A DNA stretch of 64,000 nucleotides from Betaproteobacteria bacterium GR16-43 (GTDB taxonomy: Bacteria > Pseudomonadota > Gammaproteobacteria > Burkholderiales > Usitatibacteraceae), in the NCBI GenBank assembly GCA_001953215.1, contig CP019169.1, forward strand, positions 3,162,001-3,226,000. The letters run 5' to 3'. Positions 1 to 9,667 of this stretch are shown one piece after another. A program made the translations under genes and the position numbers. Position 1 is the first letter of the stretch. Every line of letters begins with the position of its first letter. The notes beneath the pieces are model-generated. The model ran no database searches. It saw nothing but the letters and a program-made list of their open reading frames with translations, and was not told where the DNA came from.

Positions 1-3000
1 CGCCGCGAAGGAAGCGCGGGCCTTCATCGCGCACTACTACGACCAGCTCGATGTCGAGGACCTCGCCGACCGGTCCGTGGAGGATCTCTACGGCGCGGCC
101 ATGGCGCACCTGCAGTTCGCGCGCCGCTTCGATACCGGGATGCCGAAGATCCGCGTGTACAACCCGAGGGCCGAGGAGCACGGCTGGAGCAGCCCGCACA
201 CCGTGATCGAGATCGTGAACGACGACATGCCGTTCCTGGTCGATTCGGTCGGCATGGAAATCAACCGCCTCGGCCACACGCAATTGCTGCTCGTGCACCC
301 GTTGTTCGGCACGCGCCGCGACAAGGAGGGCACGATCCAGTCGATCGGGGCCCCGGGGGGCGATGCGAAGGTCGAGTCGCTGATCCACGTCGAAGTGGAA
401 CGCGAGAACGATCCGGAGCAACTCAAGCGGATCGGCACGCAACTGCTCTCGGTGCTGGCGGACGTGCGGGCTGCCGTCACCGACTGGGCCGCGATGCGCG
501 AGCGCATGGGCGAGATGGCGAAGTCGCTCGATGCGCCGCCCGCGAACGTCGACCGCGGCGAAGCGAAGGAGATCCAGGCTTTCCTCGCGTGGGCCATCGA
601 CGGCCACTTCACCTTCCTCGGTTGCCGCGATTACGAACTGGCCACCGTCGAGGGACAGGACCAGTTGAAGATCGTGGCGCGCAGCGGCCTGGGCGTGTTG
701 CGCGAACCGATGCTGGGCGGCGTCTCGCAGAGCTTCGCGGAACTTCCCCCGCAGATCCGCGCGCTCGCGCGTGAGCCGCGGCCGCTCGTGCTTACGAAGG
801 CGAACTCGCGCGCGACCGTGCATCGCCCCGGCTACCTCGACTACATCGGCGTCAAGAAATTCGACGCCTCCGGCAAGGTCACGGGCGAGCGGCGCTTCGT
901 GGGCCTCTACACGTCGTCGGCCTACCACGCGAATCCGACCGAGATTCCGCTGCTGCGCCGCACCGTCGGCACCGTGATGGAACGCGCCGGCTTCGCCAAG
1001 GGCGGCCATGCCTTCAAGAACCTGGTGCAGGTGCTCGGCGACTACCCGCGCGACGAGCTGTTCCAGGTCGGCCCCGAAGCGTTGCTCGACACCGCGCTGG
1101 GGATCCTGCGCCTGGGCGACCGGCGCAAGACCCGCGTGTTCATCCGCCGCGACGTCTTCGGGCGCTTCTACTCGTGCCTGATCTTCCTGCCGCGCGAGAG
1201 CTACAACACCGACGTGCGCGTGAAGATCCAGGAGATCCTGAAGCGCCACCTCGGCGGCACGAGCGCGGAGTTCACGGTGTCGCTCTCGGAAGCGGTGCTG
1301 GCGCGCATCCACATGCTGGTGCGCACGTCCCCGCGCGAGAAACCCGAATACGACGTGCGTGCGATCGAAGCCGAGATCGCGCAGGCCACGCGCCGCTGGG
1401 AGGACGACCTCAAGATCGCGCTCACCGCCTCGCTGGGCGAAGAGGGGGCCGTCGCGGCGCTGCGCACCTACGGCACCGCCTTCCCCGTGGCCTATCGCGA
1501 AGACGTGACGCCGCGAGCCGCGGTGCGCGACGTCGCCGCGATGCAGACGCTCGGGACGGAACGCGAGTTCGCCGTGAGCCTCTACCGCCCCGTCGAGGGC
1601 GATGCCAACACGCTGCGCCTGCGGGTGTTCCGCCTCGGGGCGAACGTGGCGCTCTCCGCGAGCCTGCCCGTGCTGGAAAACATGGGCCTCGAAGTGCTGG
1701 ACGAAGTGAGCTACGAAGTGGAGCGCGCGGGCGGAGAGATCGTCCACCTCCACGACTTCGGCCTGAAGAGCCACCGGCCGATCCCGAACGTGGAAGCGAT
1801 CAAGGCCATCACCGAGGAAGCGATCGCCCGGGTCGCGCGCGGCGAAATCGAGAACGACGGCTTCAACCGCCTCACGCCCGGCGCGGCGCTCGCCCCGGAC
1901 GACGTGGTGATCCTGCGGGCCTACGCGAAGTACCTGAAGCAGGCGGGCTTCACGTTCAGCCAGGCCTACGTCGAGCAGACGCTGGCCACCCACGCGGAGA
2001 TCGCCTCGAAGCTGGTGGCGCTGTTCAAGGCGCGCTTCGATCCCCAGCGGGAGGCCAATCGCGAAGCCGCGCAGCAACAGTTGCTGGTGGAACTGAAGGA
2101 CGCCTTGAACGGCGTGGCGAACCTCGACGAGGACCGCATCCTGCGGCGCTTCCTGGCCGTGATCCGCGCCACGCTGCGCACCAACCATTGGGTGAAGGGC
2201 GCCGACGGACTGCGCAAGCACTATCTCGCCTTCAAGCTCGAGTCGGCCAAGGTGCCGGAGCTCCCCGAGCCCAAGCCGCTCTTCGAAGTCTTCGTCTACT
2301 CGCCCCGGGTCGAGGCGATCCACCTGCGCTCCACCAAGGTGGCGCGCGGCGGCCTGCGCTGGTCCGACCGGCCGGAGGATTTCCGCACGGAGGTGCTGGG
2401 CCTGATGAAGGCCCAGGTCGTGAAGAACGTGGTGATCGTGCCCTCGGGCTCGAAGGGCGGCTTCGTGCTGAAGAAGGCCCCGCCGCAGTCCGACCGCGAG
2501 GCCTACCTGAAGGAAGGCATCGAGTGCTACAAGTGCTTCCTTTCGGGCCTGCTCGACATCACCGATAACCGCGTGGCCGGCAAGATCGTCCCGCCGAAGG
2601 ACGTGGTGCGCCACGACCCGGACGATCCGTACCTCGTGGTCGCCGCCGACAAGGGCACGGCCTCCTTCTCGGACTACGCGAACAGCGTGTCCGAGGCCTA
2701 CGGCTTCTGGCTGGGCGACGCGTTCGCCTCCGGGGGCAGCGTGGGCTACGACCACAAGAAGATGGGCATCACCGCGAAGGGCGCGTGGGAAAGCGTGAAG
2801 CGCCACTTCCGCGAGATGGGCATCGACACGCAGTCGCAGGATTTCGTCGTGGCCGGCGTGGGCGACATGTCGGGCGATGTCTTCGGCAACGGCATGCTGC
2901 TGTCGAAGCACATCAAGCTCGTGGCGGCTTTCGACCACCGCCACGTCTTCCTCGACCCGAATCCCGATCCCGCGACGACGTGGGCGGAACGCGAACGCCT

Positions 3001-4735
3001 CTTCAACCTGCCGCGTTCCTCGTGGGACGACTACGACAAGAAGCTGATCTCGAAGGGCGGCGGCGTCTTCCCGCGCTCCGCGAAGTCGATCCCGTTGTCG
3101 CCCGAGGTGCAGGCGCGGCTCGGCATCACGGACGAAAGCCTCCCGCCGCCCGAGCTGCTGCGCGCGATCCTCAAGGCGCCGGTGGACCTCCTCTACAACG
3201 GCGGCATCGGCACCTATGTGAAGGCCTCGTACCAGACGAATGCCGACGCGGGCGACCGCGCCAACGACGCCATCCGCGTGAACGGGGCGGACCTGCGCTG
3301 CAAGGTGGTGGGCGAGGGTGGCAACCTGGGCTTCACGCAGCTCGGGCGCGTCGAGTACGCGCTGGCGGGCGGGCGCATCTACACCGACGCCATCGACAAC
3401 TCCGCGGGCGTGGACTGCTCCGACCACGAGGTGAACATCAAGATCCTCGTGGGCCTGGTGACCGCCGAGGGCGAGATGACGTTGAAGCAGCGCAACAAGC
3501 TGCTGGCCGACATGACCGACGAAGTGGGACAGCTCGTCCTCGTGGACAACTACTACCAGCCGCAGGCGCTCTCCGTTCAAGGGGTTCGCGGCGAGAAGCT
3601 GCTCGACGGCCAGGCCGCCTTCATCCGCGCGCTCGAGAAGGCCGGCCGGTTGAATCGCCAGGTCGAGTTCCTGCCATCCGACGACGAGATCGCCGAGCGC
3701 CGCTCGAAGAAGAAGGGGCTCACCGCGCCCGAGCGCGCCGTGCTGCTCGCGTATTCGAAGATCGCGCTGTCCGACGAGCTCGACCGCTCGACGCTGATCG
3801 ACGATGCCTACGTGGGCAAGGCGCTGGTCGACTATTTCCCGTCGCTGCTGCGCGAGAAGTATCCCGAGGCCATCGCGCGGCATCCGCTGCGCCGCGAGAT
3901 CATCGCGACCGTCGTGGCCAACACGATGGTCAATCGCACCGGCAGCATCTTCGTGCATCGCATGCAGGAGGAGACCGGCGCCTCGGCGGAGGAGGTGGTC
4001 CGCGCCTTCATCCTGGTGCGCGACATCTACGGCCTGGAGCCGCTGTGGCTCGAGATCGACCGGCTCGACAACAAGGTCCCCGCGCAACTGCAATACGAGT
4101 TGCTCGTGAACGTCGGGCGCGTGCTGCTGCGCGCCGTGCTGTGGTTCCTGCGCCGCCGCCGCGAGAAATTCCCCATCGCCCAGGTGCTGGAGATGTTCCG
4201 GCCTTCGCTCGGCGCGCTGCAGAAGTTGCTGCCCGCGGCGTTGTCGACGGGAGACCGCCTCGCCTGGGAAGCCAGCGTGGGGAGCCTCACGAAGAGCGGC
4301 GTGCCGAAGGACCTCGCCGAACGCCTGGCCGGCCTCGATTCGCTCTACGCCGTGCTCGACGTGACCGAAGTCGCGCACGACACGAAGAAGGGCCTCGAGC
4401 CGATCGCGGCGCTCTACTACGCGATCGTGGGAGAGCTGAACCTGCGCTGGGTCGCGGAGAAGATCACCGCGCTGCCGACCGACACGTCGTGGCAGGCCCT
4501 CGCGCGGAACGCCCTGCGCGACGACCTCGCGAGCCAGCAGCGGGCCATCACGCAGTCGATCGCGAGGATGTCGCCCGAATCGAAGGACCCGCAAGCCATG
4601 CTCGCCGCGTGGAAGGAGCGCTACGCCCCGGCGATCGCAAGGCTCGAAGCGATGGTGAAGGACCTGCAGGGGCAGGGCACGCTCGACCTGGCCGTGCTCT
4701 CCGTGCTGCTGCGGGAACTTCGCGGCTTGGCATGA
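1..4735 (+). CDS. gdhB: NAD-specific glutamate dehydrogenase, large type (5' partial)
   Basis: Oxidative deamination of glutamate to 2-oxoglutarate with NAD, in the cytoplasm, by the ~180 kDa class of the family. The reading frame is open from base 2 with no stop, and the residues ahead of the first candidate start (GTG at 77) already match the family (HYYDQLDVEDLADRSVEDLY), so the true start lies upstream of the window and GTG 77 is internal. About 1577 residues are visible against a usual ~1600. The catalytic domain shows GSKGGFVLKK, GYDHKKMGITAKGAWES, VAGVGDMSGDVFGNGM and VGEGGNLGFTQLGRVEYA, followed by the long helical C-terminal region. It ends 20 bases before the next gene on the same strand, so co-transcription is possible. 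No frameshift is seen. Confidence 0.95.
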   Translation, partial: AAKEARAFIAHYYDQLDVEDLADRSVEDLYGAAMAHLQFARRFDTGMPKIRVYNPRAEEHGWSSPHTVIEIVNDDMPFLVDSVGMEINRLGHTQLLLVHPLFGTRRDKEGTIQSIGAPGGDAKVESLIHVEVERENDPEQLKRIGTQLLSVLADVRAAVTDWAAMRERMGEMAKSLDAPPANVDRGEAKEIQAFLAWAIDGHFTFLGCRDYELATVEGQDQLKIVARSGLGVLREPMLGGVSQSFAELPPQIRALAREPRPLVLTKANSRATVHRPGYLDYIGVKKFDASGKVTGERRFVGLYTSSAYHANPTEIPLLRRTVGTVMERAGFAKGGHAFKNLVQVLGDYPRDELFQVGPEALLDTALGILRLGDRRKTRVFIRRDVFGRFYSCLIFLPRESYNTDVRVKIQEILKRHLGGTSAEFTVSLSEAVLARIHMLVRTSPREKPEYDVRAIEAEIAQATRRWEDDLKIALTASLGEEGAVAALRTYGTAFPVAYREDVTPRAAVRDVAAMQTLGTEREFAVSLYRPVEGDANTLRLRVFRLGANVALSASLPVLENMGLEVLDEVSYEVERAGGEIVHLHDFGLKSHRPIPNVEAIKAITEEAIARVARGEIENDGFNRLTPGAALAPDDVVILRAYAKYLKQAGFTFSQAYVEQTLATHAEIASKLVALFKARFDPQREANREAAQQQLLVELKDALNGVANLDEDRILRRFLAVIRATLRTNHWVKGADGLRKHYLAFKLESAKVPELPEPKPLFEVFVYSPRVEAIHLRSTKVARGGLRWSDRPEDFRTEVLGLMKAQVVKNVVIVPSGSKGGFVLKKAPPQSDREAYLKEGIECYKCFLSGLLDITDNRVAGKIVPPKDVVRHDPDDPYLVVAADKGTASFSDYANSVSEAYGFWLGDAFASGGSVGYDHKKMGITAKGAWESVKRHFREMGIDTQSQDFVVAGVGDMSGDVFGNGMLLSKHIKLVAAFDHRHVFLDPNPDPATTWAERERLFNLPRSSWDDYDKKLISKGGGVFPRSAKSIPLSPEVQARLGITDESLPPPELLRAILKAPVDLLYNGGIGTYVKASYQTNADAGDRANDAIRVNGADLRCKVVGEGGNLGFTQLGRVEYALAGGRIYTDAIDNSAGVDCSDHEVNIKILVGLVTAEGEMTLKQRNKLLADMTDEVGQLVLVDNYYQPQALSVQGVRGEKLLDGQAAFIRALEKAGRLNRQVEFLPSDDEIAERRSKKKGLTAPERAVLLAYSKIALSDELDRSTLIDDAYVGKALVDYFPSLLREKYPEAIARHPLRREIIATVVANTMVNRTGSIFVHRMQEETGASAEEVVRAFILVRDIYGLEPLWLEIDRLDNKVPAQLQYELLVNVGRVLLRAVLWFLRRRREKFPIAQVLEMFRPSLGALQKLLPAALSTGDRLAWEASVGSLTKSGVPKDLAERLAGLDSLYAVLDVTEVAHDTKKGLEPIAALYYAIVGELNLRWVAEKITALPTDTSWQALARNALRDDLASQQRAITQSIARMSPESKDPQAMLAAWKERYAPAIARLEAMVKDLQGQGTLDLAVLSVLLRELRGLA

Positions 4736-4755
4736 GTTACTTCGGGAGACCGCAC

Positions 4756-5619
4756 ATGAACGCATTTCAAACCGCAATGATCGGTGCATCGCTCGGATTC
4801 GCGGCCGCCACCGCCTCCGCGCAGAACATCGACAACAGCAGCATCGGCAAGCCCGAGTTCCGCGAGCACAAGGCCACGTACGGCGTGGTCTACCGGTTGC
4901 CGAAGGACGTGACCGACGTGCTCGACGCGAAGGTCTATCCGCCGCTGCGCGAGCGCCTCGTCAAGCTGGGGCTCGTGGCCGAAGCGCGCACCTTCAACCT
5001 GCAGCACGTAACGGTCGTGCACATCCACAGTGCGGACCCGTCGACGCCGAAGAAGATGCTCGCCGCCTTCCCGAAGGCGCCGCCGGTCCTGACGCTCACG
5101 TTGAAGAACTTCTACAACACGGAAGCCGCCGCCGGTGCGGGCGCGCCGTGGTGGTTCGACCTGGGCGTCGTGAAGAGCGGGCAGGGCTACACGGAGATGA
5201 TGAAGTTCAACACCGTGGCGACGGCCGCGATGGCGCCGCTGCGCGACGGTCCGCTGCCGCGCGTGACCGGCCCCGTCTACGAAAAGATGGGCGACGCGGG
5301 CAAGGAGCTCGTGAGGACCGTTGGCGTGAGTGGCGTGAACGTCATCAAGGACGGCAAGGAGACGGCCTCGCACAATCCCCACAACACGCTCGTCTACAGC
5401 ATGGTGCGCTGGGACGACCGCCTGAAGACGGCCATGAACGAGTTCGCCGCCGAGATGAATGCGGTGCTGCCCAACGGCATCGACACGCAATTCCGGGAAG
5501 TCTCGATCGTGGAGATCGGCTTCATGGGCAACGTGCTGCGCGAGTTCTACCGCGTGAGCCTGGTCGACGGTTCGGCGTACGACGTGGTGAACGGGCAGGC
5601 CGTGAAGGCAGGCAGTTAG
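4756..5619 (+). CDS. Exported protein with two HxT motifs (2H phosphoesterase-like?)
   Basis: A 287-residue protein starting at ATG 4756, chosen because a signal peptide (MNAFQTAMIGASLGFAAATASAQ) begins there; the frame itself runs open far upstream inside gdhB. The mature part carries two strand-like motifs, HVTVVHI at residues 84-90 and HNTLVYS at 209-215. They resemble the paired H-x-[ST]-h motifs of 2H phosphoesterases/LigT-like proteins. The spacing of 125 residues is longer than the ~80 typical of LigT, so the assignment is tentative. It would act in the periplasm or outside the cell, which is unusual for 2H enzymes. It follows gdhB by 20 bases, and its stop overlaps the last 4 bases of the convergent Mth938-like gene. 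Confidence 0.75.
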   Translation: MNAFQTAMIGASLGFAAATASAQNIDNSSIGKPEFREHKATYGVVYRLPKDVTDVLDAKVYPPLRERLVKLGLVAEARTFNLQHVTVVHIHSADPSTPKKMLAAFPKAPPVLTLTLKNFYNTEAAAGAGAPWWFDLGVVKSGQGYTEMMKFNTVATAAMAPLRDGPLPRVTGPVYEKMGDAGKELVRTVGVSGVNVIKDGKETASHNPHNTLVYSMVRWDDRLKTAMNEFAAEMNAVLPNGIDTQFREVSIVEIGFMGNVLREFYRVSLVDGSAYDVVNGQAVKAGS

Positions 5620-5984
5620 TCCACGATGAGGGCCGCGACCACGTTGCGGCCCTCGCCGAGCAGGATGTTGTAGGTGCGGCAGGCCGCCGGCGTGTCCATC
5701 ACCTCGACGCCGATGCGCTCCGCGTAGAACGGGGCCAGCACCGCGGGATCCGGGAAGGCGAAGCGGGATCCCGAACCCAGGAGGACGATTTCCGGGCGCG
5801 CCTGCAGGATCGCGGCGACCTGCCCGGGTGAAATCGCCTCCACCGAACGCACGTCCCAATCCTCGATGCGCTCGCCCGTCACCAGCACGCTGCGGTCGAC
5901 CTTCGCGTTGTTGACGAGGACGTAACCCGCGCCGTAGCCCGTGAAGAAGTTGCGGCCCTCGGCCGCCATGTGGTCGATTTTCAT
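5616..5984 (-). CDS. Mth938-like domain protein (DUF498)
   Basis: A 122-residue cytoplasmic protein of the Mth938/NDUFAF3-like fold. The N-terminus (MKIDHMAAEGRNFFTGYGAG) and the central VLLGSGSRFAFPDPAVLAPF are typical of this family, as is the ending LLGEGRNVVAALIVD. The ATG at 5984 is chosen because the open frame upstream of it has no family similarity. Bacterial members are small, conserved and without an assigned reaction; eukaryotic relatives help assemble respiratory complex I. The gene converges with the exported protein gene at 4756 (4-base overlap) and is divergent from the DnaJ-like gene, with ~58 bases between the starts. Confidence 0.85.
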   Translation of the reverse strand: MKIDHMAAEGRNFFTGYGAGYVLVNNAKVDRSVLVTGERIEDWDVRSVEAISPGQVAAILQARPEIVLLGSGSRFAFPDPAVLAPFYAERIGVEVMDTPAACRTYNILLGEGRNVVAALIVD

Positions 5985-6042
5985 GTCGCGATTGTCGCAT
6001 GGGGCTTCGCGTAGAATACCGCCACGAAATTGGACCGACGCC

Positions 6043-7143
6043 ATGGCAACACTCCCCGATTACTACGAAATCCTCGGCATTCCGAAGCGAGCGAAGCTCA
6101 CCGACGTCACCCGTGCGTACAACCGCTGGGTGGCGGAGTTCAAGAAGGAAAGCACCGCCCCCGACCCGCGCCGCGAATCGCTCCTGCGCGAGGCGTTCGA
6201 GATCCTCTCCGACGACGACCGGCGCGACGCCTACGACAAGGAAATGGCGGCCCAGGCGAAGGCCGCCGGGAAGAAGCCCGGCGTGCCCGTCGCCGCGATC
6301 GCAGCCGCCGTATTGGTGGGGGTTGCGGGTGCCGGAGCGTTCTTTTTCCTGCGCTCCCCCGCACCACCCGTGGCGAAGACCAAGAGCACCGATGAACTCC
6401 AGTTCGCCATGGCCGGATCGGTCTCGCCGATCGTCACGTTCGACGTCTCCGGCAAGGTGGAGCCCGTGGGCCTCGGGTTCGTGATCGAGAACAAGGTGAT
6501 GGTCGCCAACTGCAAGGGCGTGCCTCCGGGCGTCCAGTTGATGGTGAATAACGGCAAGAATCCGGTGGCCGCGCGCGTCACGATGGCCGACGAAGCGCTC
6601 GGCATCTGCAAGATCCTCACGGACAGCTATGTAGGCGAGCCGCTGGGCGTGAGCAACGTGACCCCGGTCGTGGGCGCGAAGGTCTACGCAGCATCCCTGG
6701 GAGCCAAGGGCGAGGTGGGGCTTCGCGAATCCACGATCACGAAAGTGGTCGACGACGCGAACGGCAAGGCGATCCTGTCCTCGTTCTCCGCGCAGGCCGG
6801 CGGCAACGGCGGCCCGTTGCTCGACGCGGCGGGCAAGGTGGTCGCCGTCGCCACGCTGCAGGCCGATGGCAGCACCGTGCATCGCGTCATTCCGCCCGGC
6901 TGGCTCGCGGCCAACAAGCCCGTGGCGCAGGAACCCAAGCCGTACCAGCCCAGCGCGACGGCGACGGCCGGTGCCGCGCCGGCGGATGGCTCGGTCGATC
7001 CGGGCGCGGCGATGCTCAAGGGGCAGAAGCCCGCCAACTGGGACGAGATGGGCGCCGAGGAGAAGGAGCAATGGGAGCGCGGCCAGGCGGAAATCCAGCG
7101 GCGCATGGGCGCGATCGAAAAGGGAATGCGCGGCAAGAAATAG
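6043..7143 (+). CDS. DnaJ-like / transmembrane / inactive trypsin-like domain protein
   Basis: A 366-residue protein starting at ATG 6043. Residues 5-70 form a J-like domain (DYYEILGIPKRAKL ... AFEILSDDDRRDAYDKEM), but the HPD tripeptide that stimulates Hsp70 is absent: the loop between helices II and III reads VAEFKKEST. One transmembrane helix follows (about 82-104), then a chymotrypsin/HtrA-like fold (about 120-290, GLGFVIENKVMVANCKG ... AGGNGGPLLDAAGKVVAVA). Against HtrA motifs the His (TNNHV), Asp (TDLA) and Ser (GNSGGP) positions read ANCKG, EALG and GGNGG, so all three catalytic residues appear lost. The topology places the J-like part in the cytoplasm and the pseudoprotease in the periplasm. 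A TAGAAT element at 6012-6017 may be its -10 box. Likely a scaffold or sensor; function not known. Confidence 0.85.
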   Translation: MATLPDYYEILGIPKRAKLTDVTRAYNRWVAEFKKESTAPDPRRESLLREAFEILSDDDRRDAYDKEMAAQAKAAGKKPGVPVAAIAAAVLVGVAGAGAFFFLRSPAPPVAKTKSTDELQFAMAGSVSPIVTFDVSGKVEPVGLGFVIENKVMVANCKGVPPGVQLMVNNGKNPVAARVTMADEALGICKILTDSYVGEPLGVSNVTPVVGAKVYAASLGAKGEVGLRESTITKVVDDANGKAILSSFSAQAGGNGGPLLDAAGKVVAVATLQADGSTVHRVIPPGWLAANKPVAQEPKPYQPSATATAGAAPADGSVDPGAAMLKGQKPANWDEMGAEEKEQWERGQAEIQRRMGAIEKGMRGKK

Positions 7144-7151
7144 CCCTGCGA

Positions 7152-7164
7152 TAGAATTGGGGGA
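7152..7164 (+). promoter_or_regulatory. -10-like box of alaC, possibly leaderless
   Basis: TAGAAT at 7152-7157 stands 6 bases before the alaC ATG at 7164, so a transcript starting 7 bases downstream would begin at or next to the start codon. No clear -35 box is visible, and the GGGGG run just before the ATG is too close to act as a normal ribosome binding site. Confidence 0.35.
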
Positions 7165-8351
7165 TGCAACCCGAATTCCCGCGCATCAAGCGCCTCCCCC
7201 CGTACGTCTTCAACATCACCAACGAGCTGAAGATGGCCGCCCGCCGAGCGGGCGAGGACGTCATCGACCTCTCGATGGGCAACCCCGACGGCCCCACGCC
7301 GCGCCACATCGTCGACAAGCTGGTCGAGGTGGCGCAGCGCGAGGACACCCACGGCTACTCCGTCTCCAAGGGCATCCCGCGCCTGCGCCGGGCCATCTGC
7401 CAGTGGTACAAGCGCCGCTGGGACATCGACCTCGACATGGACACCGAGGCCATCGTCACCATCGGTTCCAAGGAGGGCCTCGCGCACCTGATGCTCGCCA
7501 CGCTCGATCGCGGCGACACGGTGCTGGTCCCGAACCCGAGCTACCCGATCCACATCTACGGCGCGGTGATCGCCGGAGCCGACATCCGCTCGGTGCGCAT
7601 GACCCCGGGCGTGGATTTCTTCGAGGAAGCCGAGCGCGCCATCCGCGAGCTCTTCCCCAAGCCCAAGATGATGATCCTGGGCTTCCCGTCCAATCCGACG
7701 GCCAAGTGCGTCGAGCTCGACTTCTTCGAGAAGATCATCGCGCTCGCCAAGCAGCACAACATCCTCGTGGTGCACGACCTCGCGTACGCCGACATCACGT
7801 TCGACGGCTGGAAGGCGCCCTCGATCATGCAGGTGCCGGGCGCCCGCGACGTGGCCGTCGAGTTCTTCACGATGTCGAAGAGCTACAACATGGCGGGCTG
7901 GCGCATCGGGTTCATGGTCGGCAACAAGGACCTGGTCTCCGCGCTCGCGCGCATCAAGAGCTACCACGACTACGGCACGTTCACGCCGCTGCAGGTCGCC
8001 GCCATCGCCGCGCTGGAAGGCCCGCAGGAGTGCGTCGAGGAAATCCGCGCCAAGTACGAGAGCCGCCGCGACGTGATGGTGGCGGGGCTGCACGACGCGG
8101 GCTGGATGGTCGAGAACCCGAAGGCCTCGATGTACGTCTGGGCGCAGATCCCGGAGCCGTACCGCGCCATGGGTTCGATCGAATTCGCGAAGAAGCTGCT
8201 GCGCGACGCGAAGATCGCGGTCGCCCCTGGCATCGGCTTCGGCGACTACGGCGACGACCACGTGCGCATCGCATTGATCGAGAACGAGTCGCGCTGCCGC
8301 CAGGCCGTGCGCGGCATCAAGGAGATGTTCCGCAAGGACGGGCTGCTGTGA
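7164..8351 (+). CDS. alaC: Alanine transaminase (AlaC-type class I/II aminotransferase)
   Basis: A 395-residue PLP-dependent aminotransferase making alanine from pyruvate and glutamate. The start [18 protein letters not shown] and the substrate-loop motif [12 protein letters not shown] are characteristic of the AlaC/YfdZ group. The PLP lysine lies in the [13 protein letters not shown] motif, and the family arginine appears in the C-terminal [13 protein letters not shown]. Its stop overlaps the likely GTG start of hom, so the two genes form an operon. This arrangement is common in beta- and gammaproteobacteria and joins alanine synthesis with the threonine/methionine branch. Confidence 0.93.
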   Translation: MQPEFPRIKRLPPYVFNITNELKMAARRAGEDVIDLSMGNPDGPTPRHIVDKLVEVAQREDTHGYSVSKGIPRLRRAICQWYKRRWDIDLDMDTEAIVTIGSKEGLAHLMLATLDRGDTVLVPNPSYPIHIYGAVIAGADIRSVRMTPGVDFFEEAERAIRELFPKPKMMILGFPSNPTAKCVELDFFEKIIALAKQHNILVVHDLAYADITFDGWKAPSIMQVPGARDVAVEFFTMSKSYNMAGWRIGFMVGNKDLVSALARIKSYHDYGTFTPLQVAAIAALEGPQECVEEIRAKYESRRDVMVAGLHDAGWMVENPKASMYVWAQIPEPYRAMGSIEFAKKLLRDAKIAVAPGIGFGDYGDDHVRIALIENESRCRQAVRGIKEMFRKDGLL

Positions 8352-9667
8352 GCACGATGAAGCCGATGCAGGTGGGCCTGCTGGGCCTGGGCACGGTCGG
8401 CAGCGGCACGGTCGAGGTGCTTCGCCGAAACCGCGAAGAGATTTCGCGGCGCGCAGGGCGCGACATCGTCGTGAAAGTGGCGAGCGCCCGCGACCTGAGG
8501 AAGGAGCGGGCGGTCTCGATGGCCGGCATCGAGCTGATCGCCGATCCCGCCGCGATCATCGCGCGCCCGGACATCGACATCGTCGTGGAGCTGATCGGCG
8601 GCGACACGGTCGCGCGCGACCTCGTGCTGAAGGCCATCGCCGCCGGCAAGCACGTCGTCACGGCCAACAAGGCGCTGCTCGCCAAGCACGGAACCGAAAT
8701 CTTCCTCGCCGCCCAGAAGAAGGGCGTGATGGTCGCGTTCGAGGGCGCCGTGGCCGGCGGCATCCCGATCATCAAGGCGATCCGCGAGGGCCTCACCGCG
8801 AACCGCATCGAGTGGATCGCCGGGATCATCAACGGGACCTGCAACTACATCCTCTCGGAGATGCGCGACAAGGGCCTGCCCTTCGACATGGTGCTGGCCG
8901 AAGCGCAGCGCCTCGGGTACGCCGAAGCCGATCCGGCCTTCGACATCGAGGGCATCGACGCCGCGCACAAGCTCACGATCCTGGCGGCGATCGCCTTCGG
9001 CATCCCGATGCAGTTCGACAAGGCGTACGTCGAAGGCATCACGAAGTTGACCGCCATCGACATCAAGTACGCCGAGGGCCTGGGCTACCGCATCAAGCTG
9101 CTGGGCATCGCCCGGCGCACGCCCGCGGGCATCGAGCTGCGCGTGCATCCGACGCTGGTTCCGTCGCGCCGCCTCATCGCCAACGTGGAAGGCGTGATGA
9201 ACGCCGTGCTCGTGAAGGGCGACGCGGTCGGCGCCACGATGTTCTACGGGCGCGGCGCGGGTTCCGAGCCCACGGCGAGCGCGGTGGTGGCCGACCTGGT
9301 CGACGTCACGCGCATGGCCACGGCCGATCCGGAGCACCGCGTGCCGCACCTGGCCTTCCAGCCCGACCGCCTTTCCGACGCGCCGATCCTTCCGATGGAG
9401 GACGTCTCGACCGCGTATTACCTGCGCTTGCGGGCCTACGACCGGCCCGGCGTGCTCGCGGACGTGACGCGCATCTGCGCCGACCTCTCGATCTCCATCG
9501 ACGCCATCTTCCAGAAGGAAGCGGGCGAGGGCGAAGACCAGGTGGACGTGGTGATCCTCACCCACGCCACGCGCGAGAAGAACGTGAACGCCGCGATCCA
9601 TCGCATCGAGGCGCTGTCGACGATTCCCTCGCCGGTCGTGCGGATCCGCCTGGAGGAGCTGCTGTGA
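8348..9667 (+). CDS. hom: Homoserine dehydrogenase
   Basis: Reduces aspartate semialdehyde to homoserine with NAD(P)H, the branch point to threonine and methionine. The protein has 439 residues from GTG 8348, or 436 from ATG 8357. GTG 8348 is preferred because it overlaps the alaC stop (GTGA) and has AAGGACG at about 8 bases. The nucleotide-binding glycine motif [12 protein letters not shown] is near the N-terminus, the catalytic-domain lysine is in [10 protein letters not shown], and the substrate region contains [16 protein letters not shown]-terminal ACT domain ([20 protein letters not shown]) suggests feedback control by threonine. The next gene starts inside its stop codon. thrC, its usual neighbour, is 5.2 kb downstream. 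Confidence 0.95.
   Translation: MSTMKPMQVGLLGLGTVGSGTVEVLRRNREEISRRAGRDIVVKVASARDLRKERAVSMAGIELIADPAAIIARPDIDIVVELIGGDTVARDLVLKAIAAGKHVVTANKALLAKHGTEIFLAAQKKGVMVAFEGAVAGGIPIIKAIREGLTANRIEWIAGIINGTCNYILSEMRDKGLPFDMVLAEAQRLGYAEADPAFDIEGIDAAHKLTILAAIAFGIPMQFDKAYVEGITKLTAIDIKYAEGLGYRIKLLGIARRTPAGIELRVHPTLVPSRRLIANVEGVMNAVLVKGDAVGATMFYGRGAGSEPTASAVVADLVDVTRMATADPEHRVPHLAFQPDRLSDAPILPMEDVSTAYYLRLRAYDRPGVLADVTRICADLSISIDAIFQKEAGEGEDQVDVVILTHATREKNVNAAIHRIEALSTIPSPVVRIRLEELL

Noticed and set aside
4621-7071. An 816-codon minus-strand frame opposite the gdhB end and the DnaJ-like gene
   Set aside because: The real genes on this stretch have signal peptides, fold motifs and proper starts; the antisense frame has none.
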